Source: a virus. From it: a stretch of DNA of 23,261 bases. The notes under the pieces were generated by a model. The model did not search any database. It saw only the letters and a program-made list of their open reading frames with translations, and was not told where the DNA came from. The stretch lies in the IMG/VR virus record IMGVR_UViG_3300037153_001020, positions 1-23,261 of that record; one strand, written 5' to 3'. The position numbers were made by a program, and so were the translations under genes. Positions within the stretch are counted from its first letter, which is position 1. The number at the start of each line of letters is the position of its first letter. Below, in pieces: positions 6,486 through 11,432 of this stretch.

Positions 6486-6658
6486 CGCTCGTCCTCGCTC
6501 GGCACGACCACGAGCCCGGCGTCGGGCTCGACCAGCATCCGCAGTTGCGCACGGATCTTCGCCGCCTCCGACCAGCCGTTGACCCAGGCGAGCGCGACCC
6601 ACAACCCGGCGACCTCGCCGACCAGCCCGAGCACCAGCACCACCGACTGCCAGCTCAC
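6482..6658 (-). CDS. Small predicted membrane protein (58 aa)
   Basis: A GTG at 6658 gives a protein starting VSWQSVVLVLGLVGEVAG and ending VVVPSEDER at TGA 6482-6484. Residues about 5-26 are continuously hydrophobic and would form one membrane helix with a short N-terminus. A basic/amphipathic stretch follows (NGWSEAAKIRAQLRM). It overlaps the preceding gene by GTGA and the HNH gene by ATGA, so it fits the tiled gene layout exactly, which is the main evidence that it is real. A single-helix protein in a phage could be a holin-like, superinfection-exclusion or regulatory protein, but nothing decides between these. Confidence 0.65.
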   Translation of the reverse strand: MSWQSVVLVLGLVGEVAGLWVALAWVNGWSEAAKIRAQLRMLVEPDAGLVVVPSEDER

Positions 6659-6939
6659 CGCGCCGCCTCCGCGCTACCCCCCCGTGCTCCTCCCCCCGGT
6701 ACCCCTCCCCTGGAATCCTCCCCCCGGTTTGCCCTCCCCCCGGTCGTCACCCCTACCGTCCCCCCTGGTCGGGCCCGCCGGCGGCAGCGCACGCACGCGA
6801 CCATCACGTAGCCGTCGCCTCCGACCAGCCGGGGTTGCGGGTGCGTGCAGGTGCACGTCTCGCGCGGGCGGTAGCCGTCGCGCTCCGGGTTGACGAACCG
6901 TTGCGCGATCCTCGCCTGCCGCTTCGCCGCCGTCCTCAT
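6655..6939 (-). CDS. Small zinc-binding-type protein with Gly/Arg-rich tail (94 aa)
   Basis: The ATG at 6939 shares a base with the preceding stop (TGATG). Residues 1-20 are basic (MRTAAKRQARIAQRF). Cysteines C29, C31, C49 and C52 ('CTCTHPQ' and 'CVRC') make a likely zinc ribbon. From about residue 54 on, the protein is a low-complexity Gly/Arg/Ala tail encoded by an exceptional run of G-tracts (see 6677-6765). The tail looks disordered and could bind nucleic acid. Homopolymer slippage in these tracts could alter the C-terminus. No known family recognised. Confidence 0.65.
   Translation of the reverse strand: MRTAAKRQARIAQRFVNPERDGYRPRETCTCTHPQPRLVGGDGYVMVACVRCRRRARPGGTVGVTTGGRANRGEDSRGGVPGGGARGGSAEAAR
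6677..6765 (-). other. Dense G-run tract on the coding strand (candidate G-quadruplex)
   Basis: Reading the minus strand, within 89 bases there are one run of seven G, four runs of six G, three runs of four G and further GG/GGG pieces, joined by loops of 1-8 bases. The 12-mer ACCGGGGGGAGG occurs exactly three times (plus-strand positions 6689-6700, 6717-6728, 6733-6744). Runs of this length are not seen elsewhere in the window apart from 6147-6158. The tract could form RNA or DNA quadruplexes and is also a hotspot for polymerase slippage and sequencing error. Confidence 0.7.
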
Positions 6940-7145
6940 CAGAACGGGATCGCCGCGATGCGCGGGTCGTAGTCCCGCGTCTCCTCGCGCTCCTGGTAGA
7001 CCAGCCCGAGCTGCTCGTCGCGCTCCTCGACCGGCGCCAGGCACGAACAGCAGACGTACAGCGCCGGGTCGATGAACGGGCCCGGCAGCTCGTACACCCG
7101 CCACGTCCAGCCGCAGCGCGTACAGGTCAGCACCCTCCCGTTCAC
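6939..7145 (-). CDS. Small zinc-ribbon protein (68 aa)
   Basis: GTG at 7145 overlaps the preceding stop (GTGA). Two cysteine pairs, C8/C11 in 'CTRCGW' and C32, C33, C35 in 'VCCSCLAP', make a compact zinc ribbon of the kind found in small phage and actinobacterial DNA-associated proteins. The C-terminal half is acidic ('VEERDEQLGL'). No catalytic residues seen. It is one of a set of small cysteine-rich proteins in this operon. Confidence 0.72.
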   Translation of the reverse strand: MNGRVLTCTRCGWTWRVYELPGPFIDPALYVCCSCLAPVEERDEQLGLVYQEREETRDYDPRIAAIPF

Positions 7146-7432
7146 TCGGGTCCACCTGCACCGGCTGCCGTCTGCTCGGGTCCGACTGCGACCAGCGTCT
7201 CGACGTTGTAGGTCGCGTGCTTGCCGTAGTGCTCGCGCGGGACGACGAGCACGACCACGGCGTACAGCTTCCGCGCCGCGAGCGCCGCCTCGTACTCGCC
7301 CGGTCGCGCCCGCTTCGCCGCGATCCCGACCGCCGCCCGCAGCCCACCGAGCGGCGCTGCCTGCCGCTCGACCAGCTTGACCTCGCCGTACCAGCCCTCC
7401 GGCGTACGCACCGCGTCGCCGACCTCGATCAC
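7142..7432 (-). CDS. Hypothetical protein (96 aa)
   Basis: GTG at 7432 overlaps the RecT-like gene's stop (GTGA), and its own end overlaps the zinc-ribbon gene in the same way. The start 'VIEVGDAVRTPEGWYGEVKLV' resembles a small beta-barrel opening (a KOW/SH3-like turn 'GDxVxTPEGxxGxV'), and the rest ('LYAVVVLVVPREHY', 'HATYNVETLVAVG') is strand-rich. A small SH3-like barrel is plausible, but I cannot name a family. Confidence 0.72.
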   Translation of the reverse strand: MIEVGDAVRTPEGWYGEVKLVERQAAPLGGLRAAVGIAAKRARPGEYEAALAARKLYAVVVLVVPREHYGKHATYNVETLVAVGPEQTAAGAGGPE

Positions 7433-8037
7433 GCGGGCACCTGCTCCGGCTCGCGCTGCTCGTCCTTCGCCTCCGGCTCGTCGGGCAGCTCGCGCGCCTC
7501 GCCCTCGATGTAGTCCTCCGCCTCCTCCGTCATCGCCAGCCCGAGCGCCACGTGCGGGATCGCGTCGTTGATCGCCCAGCCCGCCGCCCGCGCCCACAGC
7601 ATCCGCGCCGGGTAGGTCTGCCAGGCCGACTTGTCCTTGACCAGCCCGGCCCGCTTCGCATCCTCCAGCGTGAAGGTCGCGCGGCCGACCTCCTCGCCCG
7701 CCCGGTCGAGCACGGCGGCGGTGCACGAGGTCGCCGTCTCCTCGACCCGCACGACGCGGTAGCCCTCGCGCTCGGCCAGCGCCCGCAACATCTTCGAGCT
7801 GATGTGCAGCCGCCCATGGATCACGGCGATCTCGCTCGCTGCCCGCAGCGGCCAGCCGAGCTCCGCCGCCAACGCGAAGCGCAGCGCCGCCACCATCCCG
7901 TCCTTGCCACGCGGGTCGCTCGATCCCTCCGTCGCCGCCAGCCACGTGCCCAGCCGCGCGAAGCGGTCGTACTCCAGATCGCTCGCCGCCGTCACCGGCA
8001 CCATCGCCTGCGCCTGATCGGGTTGCTTCGCCTCCAC
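7429..8037 (-). CDS. RecT-like single-strand annealing protein
   Basis: A 202-residue protein resembling actinophage RecT-type annealing recombinases. Diagnostic stretches are 'AAELGWPLRAASEIAVIHGRLHIS' (58-80, quoted in two parts: 'AAELGWPL' and 'IAVIHGRLHIS'), 'MLRALAEREGYRVV' (83-96) and 'WQTYPARMLWARAAGWAI' (139-156). Such proteins anneal complementary strands during recombination-dependent replication. The acidic C-terminal tail (from about 171) is typical for ssDNA-binding partners. Start choice: GTG at 8037 has AGGAGG six bases upstream, whereas an in-frame ATG at 8067 overlaps the preceding gene and has no ribosome site. No RecE-type exonuclease is visible next to it; RusA and a winged-helix protein precede it in the operon. 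Confidence 0.78.
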   Translation of the reverse strand: MEAKQPDQAQAMVPVTAASDLEYDRFARLGTWLAATEGSSDPRGKDGMVAALRFALAAELGWPLRAASEIAVIHGRLHISSKMLRALAEREGYRVVRVEETATSCTAAVLDRAGEEVGRATFTLEDAKRAGLVKDKSAWQTYPARMLWARAAGWAINDAIPHVALGLAMTEEAEDYIEGEARELPDEPEAKDEQREPEQVPA

Positions 8038-8050
8038 CTTCTCCTCCTCG

Positions 8051-8758
8051 TTAGAAGTCCGGCTCATCCCACACGGACGAGCCACCGTTGCCGTTGCCGT
8101 TCGCGCCGCCGTGCTCGCGCACCAGCGTCTCCAGCTCCTCGTCCAGCTCCTCTCCGCCCAGCAGCGGCAGCGGCACGACCACGCCGCCGCCGGCGCCGAC
8201 ACCGACCTTGCGCCCGGCGCGCGCCCGGCGTCGACGGCAGTCGCGGCAGAGCACGAACATCCCCAGCGACCAGCGCCGCCGCGCCTCCCGGCCGCACTCT
8301 CCGCACTCACCGCCGTCCTGGTCGGGCTCGCCGATCTCCTCGTCGTAGCGGTCGAGGAAGGCGTAGGCGTGCTTGAGCCCGATCGCCCTGCGCCGCGCCC
8401 ACTCCTCCTCGCTCAGCTCCTCCTCGTCGTCCTCGCTGACAACGGGTTGAGCCGGGGCATCGCCGCTGCTAGTCGCGTCAGCCGGGGTCAGAGAGGTCGA
8501 CCCTCTAGGGGTCGCCTCTCTGCCGCCCTGCTCGCTGCGCGGCGTGGAGGGTGAAGCGAATCGGAAGACCGCTGTTTTGCGGTGCCTTCGGCCGGTGAAG
8601 ATCAGCCGCCCATCCGCGCACAGATCCGCCAGGGCGCTCCGCACCACCGGCTCGCTGAGCTCGGTCAGCACCGCGATCTCCCGCACCGGGGCGCAGACCG
8701 TGCCGTCCGGTCCACCCCACGAGCGCAGCGCCGCCAGCACCACGTCGGCGTCACTCAT
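8051..8758 (-). CDS. Winged-helix and zinc-finger DNA-binding protein
   Basis: A 235-residue protein with an N-terminal winged helix-turn-helix, residues about 5-68 ('TELSEPVVRSALADLCADG' as the helix pair, 'RLIFTGRRHRKTAVFRF' as the wing). A hydrophilic, acidic linker (70-120) follows, then a helical segment and a four-cysteine zinc site, C152/C155 and C171/C174 ('CGECG...CRDC'), and a Gly/Asn-rich tail. ATG at 8758 overlaps the RusA stop (ATGA). In phages such proteins are replication-initiation or regulatory proteins; lying between RusA and RecT suggests replication or recombination. A large hairpin sits in the DNA encoding the linker (8490-8521). Confidence 0.72.
   Translation of the reverse strand: MSDADVVLAALRSWGGPDGTVCAPVREIAVLTELSEPVVRSALADLCADGRLIFTGRRHRKTAVFRFASPSTPRSEQGGREATPRGSTSLTPADATSSGDAPAQPVVSEDDEEELSEEEWARRRAIGLKHAYAFLDRYDEEIGEPDQDGGECGECGREARRRWSLGMFVLCRDCRRRRARAGRKVGVGAGGGVVVPLPLLGGEELDEELETLVREHGGANGNGNGGSSVWDEPDF
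8490..8521 (-). repeat. Long hairpin (13 paired bases, one bulge) within the winged-helix gene
   Basis: AGAGAGG-T-CGACCC pairs with GGGTCG-CCTCTCT around a 5-base loop, leaving one unpaired T at 8497. It lies exactly in the variable linker between the winged helix and the zinc domain. It could be a small inserted palindrome, a regulatory RNA hairpin or a protein-binding site. Confidence 0.55.
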
Positions 8759-9459
8759 GCCGACCTCGCTCTTTGCAGGGATTCGTCCGGCTCCAGGGGC
8801 ACGAGTGCAGCCCGTTTCACCGGCGCGTACTGAGAGAAGGTCGCCCGCCCGCAGCGCACGCAGCTCCGGGCCAGCGGCTCGTAGGTCGCCCCACAGGGGC
8901 ACTCGAACTGTCCGTCGACCAGTCGCAGCACCGTCCCGAGCTGCTCCTCCGGGTCAACCGACTCGCTCGTCTCGCCGATCGCATCCGCCAGCCGGTCGAG
9001 CCGCTCGGCCACGTCGCCTTCGCACGGACGCGGCGGCAGCGCGGGCCCGACCTCCGCCTCCACTCGCGCGGGCTCGCCGTAGCTCTTGCCAACCTCCAGT
9101 TGCACCACCCGCGCGTCGTCCCGCCAGACGACGTGCGTCAGCGCATCGAGCACCGCCCGCGTCAGCTTGTCCAGGTCAGGCTTGCGGTCGGGGTAGGGAT
9201 GCCGCCGCCCCTCCGCGCTCAGCTCACCCTTGGTCGTCCAGTGCCCGGCCGGGCGCACGAGCACGTACCGCAGCGTCAGCCGCAGCCCTTCGTCGTACAG
9301 CGGTCGGGCACCCATCGCCTCGCCCGCCGCCGCCGCCACCTTCTGGCGCCAGAGAGCCAGGCGCGGGTTCGACTCGTACATGCCGCCGTTCGGCGAGCGG
9401 CGCAGGTTGCCCTTGGTCGCCGGGTCGCCGTAGACCGTGAAGCGCAGCAGCTCGCTCAC
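8755..9459 (-). CDS. RusA-type Holliday junction resolvase with C-terminal zinc ribbon
   Basis: RusA family enzymes are dimeric endonucleases that resolve recombination junctions. Residues 1-140 fit the family: N-terminal 'FTVYGDPATKGN' (7-18) and the metal-binding acids in 'KPDLDKLTRAVLDAL' (D95, D97, D105) followed by 'WRDDARV' (D114, D115). Usual RusA proteins are about 120-150 residues; this one continues to 234, with an acidic helical region and a zinc ribbon C187, C189, C200, C203 ('CPCG' and 'CVRCGR'). GTG at 9459 overlaps the preceding stop (GTGA). The added ribbon may aid DNA or partner binding; the fusion is less usual. Confidence 0.85.
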   Translation of the reverse strand: MSELLRFTVYGDPATKGNLRRSPNGGMYESNPRLALWRQKVAAAAGEAMGARPLYDEGLRLTLRYVLVRPAGHWTTKGELSAEGRRHPYPDRKPDLDKLTRAVLDALTHVVWRDDARVVQLEVGKSYGEPARVEAEVGPALPPRPCEGDVAERLDRLADAIGETSESVDPEEQLGTVLRLVDGQFECPCGATYEPLARSCVRCGRATFSQYAPVKRAALVPLEPDESLQRARSA

Positions 9460-9635
9460 CGCCTCACCAGCACCCCCTCGGGCCCCTGGTCGAAGCACTC
9501 CAGGCAGAGCATCCGCCGCCGCGTGATCCCCCGGCAGTCGCGCTGCCGCCCGCAGCCCGCGCAGCGCGTGCGCATCGCGTAGCCCGAGCCCCACACCTTC
9601 CAGAACCGGATCGCCGTCCGCTCGATTGCGGTCAC
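9456..9635 (-). CDS. Small cysteine-rich zinc-binding-type protein (59 aa)
   Basis: GTG at 9635 overlaps the preceding stop (GTGA). Cysteines C25, C28, C34, C44 and C47 in 'CAGCGRQRDCRG' and 'LCLECF' form a treble-clef-like zinc motif. The first 24 residues are basic/aromatic (RTAIRFWKVWGSGYAMR). Too short for an enzyme; likely a nucleic-acid or protein adaptor. Not a recognised family. Confidence 0.68.
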   Translation of the reverse strand: MTAIERTAIRFWKVWGSGYAMRTRCAGCGRQRDCRGITRRRMLCLECFDQGPEGVLVRR

Positions 9636-9859
9636 GACTCCTCCTCCAGCGGCTCGCGCACCGCGACGCCGACTGCGACCTGCCGCCGCTCGACCGGCAC
9701 CGTCAGCAACGGGGCGCTCCACAGGTCGTCGGGCAGGTCGAGCTCTAGCAGCACGACCGCCTCGTCCGAGTCGAGCGCCGGGTAGCCCGCCGTCACCCTG
9801 CGAGCTCGCGGCTTGCCGTTGCGTCCCTCGGTCAGGACGAGGTAGCAGCGGGCGATCAC
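9632..9859 (-). CDS. Hypothetical protein (75 aa)
   Basis: GTG at 9859 overlaps the preceding stop. Sequence begins VIARCYLVLTEGRNGKPRAR, with alternating hydrophobic residues suggesting beta strands, and closes with 'VAVGVAVREPLEEES'. No cysteines beyond one, no motif, no membrane segment. Evidence that it is real is its exact fit in the chain of 4-base overlaps. Function unknown. Confidence 0.65.
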   Translation of the reverse strand: MIARCYLVLTEGRNGKPRARRVTAGYPALDSDEAVVLLELDLPDDLWSAPLLTVPVERRQVAVGVAVREPLEEES

Positions 9860-10155
9860 AGCTCGTCCTCCGGCGGCACTGGCGCCTCGGCCAGCGTCGC
9901 CAGCTCGACCCGGTGCTCGCGCGCGCCGTGCGTCCTGAACGCGCCGTAGGCCGCTTCCAGCATCGGCGCGTAGACCGGCTCCCAGCGCGAGCCCAGCTCC
10001 AGCATCTGCTCGCGCAGCTCGTCGTTGCGGCGGAAGAAGCGGCCGAGCTCCTCGACCAGCCGCTCGCCCTCGCTTACCTGCGCCGCCGCCTGCCGGTGCA
10101 CTCCCTCGGTCCGGTCGCTCGCCGCCAGCAGACGCACGCCCTCGACGCCGCTCAT
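9856..10155 (-). CDS. Hypothetical helical protein (99 aa)
   Basis: ATG at 10155 overlaps the preceding stop (ATGA). The middle (QVSEGERLVEELGRFFRR and LREQMLELGSRW) is strongly amphipathic helix, with a basic/aromatic face. Acidic end 'PVPPEDEL'. No recognised family; could be a small dimeric helical adaptor. Confidence 0.65.
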   Translation of the reverse strand: MSGVEGVRLLAASDRTEGVHRQAAAQVSEGERLVEELGRFFRRNDELREQMLELGSRWEPVYAPMLEAAYGAFRTHGAREHRVELATLAEAPVPPEDEL

Positions 10156-10415
10156 GAGAGCGTCACCCCGTGGATGCGCTCGGTCCAGGCCGGGCGCGCC
10201 GTCGTTTCCGGGTGCCGCCGGAACGAGACACTCGTTACCTCGCCGTCGCCCTCGGCCAGCAGCTCGCCGTCCGCGCCGATCACGCGCACGGCCAGCGGCG
10301 TGCCCATCCGCAGCTCCTCGGCGAGACGCATCCCACCGGTCATCCGGAAGGACGCACCCTCCGGCTCGTCGCCGCCCACGTCCAGCGTGAGCTGGATCTC
10401 CTCGTGCTCGTTCAC
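10152..10415 (-). CDS. Hypothetical protein (87 aa)
   Basis: GTG at 10415 overlaps the preceding stop (GTGA). Starts VNEHEEIQLTLDVGGDEPEG, then 'LAVRVIGADGELLAEGDGEVTSVSF', a repeating beta pattern that suggests a small barrel or sandwich. The end 'ARPAWTERIHGVTLS' is well structured. No motif known to me; function not assigned. Confidence 0.65.
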   Translation of the reverse strand: MNEHEEIQLTLDVGGDEPEGASFRMTGGMRLAEELRMGTPLAVRVIGADGELLAEGDGEVTSVSFRRHPETTARPAWTERIHGVTLS

Positions 10416-10882
10416 CGGCCGACCTCCTCGTAGTGGATGAACCGCACGCCCCACGCCGTCGCGGAGCGCACGCCTAGCCGCCTGACCAGCGCCTCGGTCA
10501 GGTCGAGCTCGCGCCCGTCGATGTACGGGCCCCGGTCGCGCACGCGCGCACGCGCGCAGCGCCGGCGCCAGCAGATCCGCAGGCGCGTACCGCAGGGCAG
10601 GCTCCGGTGCGCGATGCCCACCGTCCCCGGCCACAACCGCCCGCCGCAGGCCAGGTGATTGCCGTACAGACCGGGCCCGTAGGCACTCGCCGTCGTGCGC
10701 CTGCCCCGCTCGGCGCGCTCCGCCCTGCTCACGTCGGGGCTCGCCGACGTTGCGTGAGCAGGATCCGGAGCGCGCCCAGCGGTCGGCTCGTCGTCAGCCG
10801 CCGTGCCCGCCGCCACCAGCGGCAGAGCCAGCAGCGCGGTCGCGCCCGCCGTCGCCGCCGCCTGCGCCGCGCGCTCGTTCAC
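10412..10882 (-). CDS. RlpA-like double-psi beta-barrel protein with N-terminal membrane/signal segment
   Basis: Residues about 64-150 match the RlpA/DPBB fold: 'TTASAYGPGLYGNHLACGG' (63-81), 'GIAHRSLPCGTRLRI' (89-103) and the catalytic-type 'VRDRGPYIDGRELDLT' (114-129). RlpA proteins are lytic transglycosylases or glycan-binding proteins acting on peptidoglycan. The first 30 residues (TAGATALLALPLVAAGTA) form a hydrophobic signal or anchor, so the domain should be outside the membrane. A disordered linker follows. GTG at 10882 overlaps the preceding stop (GTGA). Its position as the second gene of the early operon is odd for a lysis enzyme; cell-wall remodelling, superinfection exclusion or lysis are all possible. 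Confidence 0.75.
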   Translation of the reverse strand: MNERAAQAAATAGATALLALPLVAAGTAADDEPTAGRAPDPAHATSASPDVSRAERAERGRRTTASAYGPGLYGNHLACGGRLWPGTVGIAHRSLPCGTRLRICWRRRCARARVRDRGPYIDGRELDLTEALVRRLGVRSATAWGVRFIHYEEVGR

Positions 10883-11196
10883 CGCGCGACCTCCGCCGCC
10901 TCGTCCTTCACCAGCCGCCGCTGCCAGACGACGCCGCCCTCGATCCGGCGCCCGTACAGGTGCTCGCGGCAGTAGAGCCAGTCGACCGACCAGCGCCCCT
11001 GCCGCCCGTAGTGCGCGCGCGCCAGCGCCGCCTCGGGCGGGTTCTTGCACCCCGGCCGTCGACAGCGCCGCTCGCGGTACTCCTGCGCGCTCGCCGCCCG
11101 CCACTCGCTGCCCGCGACCACCCACTCGTAGTGGAAGCCGCGCGGCGCCTCGTCCGGCCCGAGCGGATCCGGCGGCGGCTGGTCGTAGCGGCTCAC
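10879..11196 (-). CDS. First gene of leftward operon: small zinc-binding-type protein (105 aa)
   Basis: GTG at 11196 has a strong GGAGGG ribosome site about 6 bases upstream, unlike the overlapped genes behind it, marking the start of the leftward operon. Residues C45, C50, C76 and H79 ('CRRPGC' and 'WLYCREHL') form a probable zinc knot, with a basic aromatic surround (WQRRLVKDEA). It is divergent from the integrase, across the intergenic region that holds the attP candidate, so a regulatory or recombination-directionality role is conceivable but not shown. No family recognised. Confidence 0.72.
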   Translation of the reverse strand: MSRYDQPPPDPLGPDEAPRGFHYEWVVAGSEWRAASAQEYRERRCRRPGCKNPPEAALARAHYGRQGRWSVDWLYCREHLYGRRIEGGVVWQRRLVKDEAAEVAR

Positions 11197-11335
11197 GCTG
11201 CCCTCCGCAGCAGCGGCCGGGCGACAGGGCGCGCGCCTCCGCTCAGCGCCTGCCGCGCCCTTGGCGGTTGGAAAAGGGCCGGACCCCGCCGTCCCGCCCG
11301 GTCGCATCTGCCCTTGGCTAGCCGGGTTGCGCCTA

Positions 11336-11385
11336 CGGGGGTGCTAACGCACCCTGCTGGTCTGTGGGTTGCGGTAGCACCCTCG
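11336..11385. other. attP: Candidate attP site of the serine integrase
   Basis: A 50-base imperfect palindrome centred on GT at 11360-11361. The arms match in 18 of 24 paired positions, including the uninterrupted outer eight, GGGTGCTA (11339-11346) against TAGCACCC (11375-11382), and CGCA against TGCG (11348-11351 with 11370-11373). Large serine integrases use phage sites of about 50 bp that are imperfect palindromes with an asymmetric central dinucleotide, normally beside the integrase gene. Here the site ends 47 bases before the integrase start. An inner perfect hairpin (GGGTGC TAAC GCACCC) also exists. An operator is the main alternative. Confidence 0.65.
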
Positions 11386-11397
11386 CTCGTGTAACCT
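11369..11397 (+). promoter_or_regulatory. Candidate integrase promoter
   Basis: TTGCGG (11369-11374) and TAACCT (11392-11397) are exactly 17 bases apart. TAACCT fits the loose TANNNT pattern of actinobacterial -10 boxes; the -35 match is weak. The start codon follows 36 bases later. The promoter would overlap the right arm of the attP candidate and stay attached to the integrase after recombination at 11360-11361. Confidence 0.4.
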
Positions 11398-11432
11398 CCG
11401 GTTTCGTTCGTCCATCCACACAGGAGGTTCTC

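Larger units (their letters stand above)
11197..11432. promoter_or_regulatory. Divergent control region between early operon and integrase
   Basis: A 236-base gap separates two divergently read genes, the largest intergenic space in the window. It contains the 50-bp attP candidate, a promoter candidate for the integrase, and the ribosome sites of both genes. The 9-mer GCCCTTGGC is repeated at 11257-11265 and 11310-11318, 53 bases apart (about five helical turns), a layout suited to a bound repressor or recombination factor, though a GC-rich chance repeat is possible. GGGTTGCG is repeated at 11324 and 11366. I could not pick out a convincing promoter for the leftward operon. Confidence 0.6.

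Noticed and set aside
8038-8067. An upstream ATG start for the RecT-like protein
   Set aside because: It overlaps the preceding gene without a ribosome site, while the GTG at 8037 has AGGAGG at the right distance.
11364-11432. An ATG start at 11364 for the integrase
   Set aside because: It falls inside the attP candidate and ahead of the probable promoter -10; the GTG at 11433 has AGGAGG 5 bases upstream.
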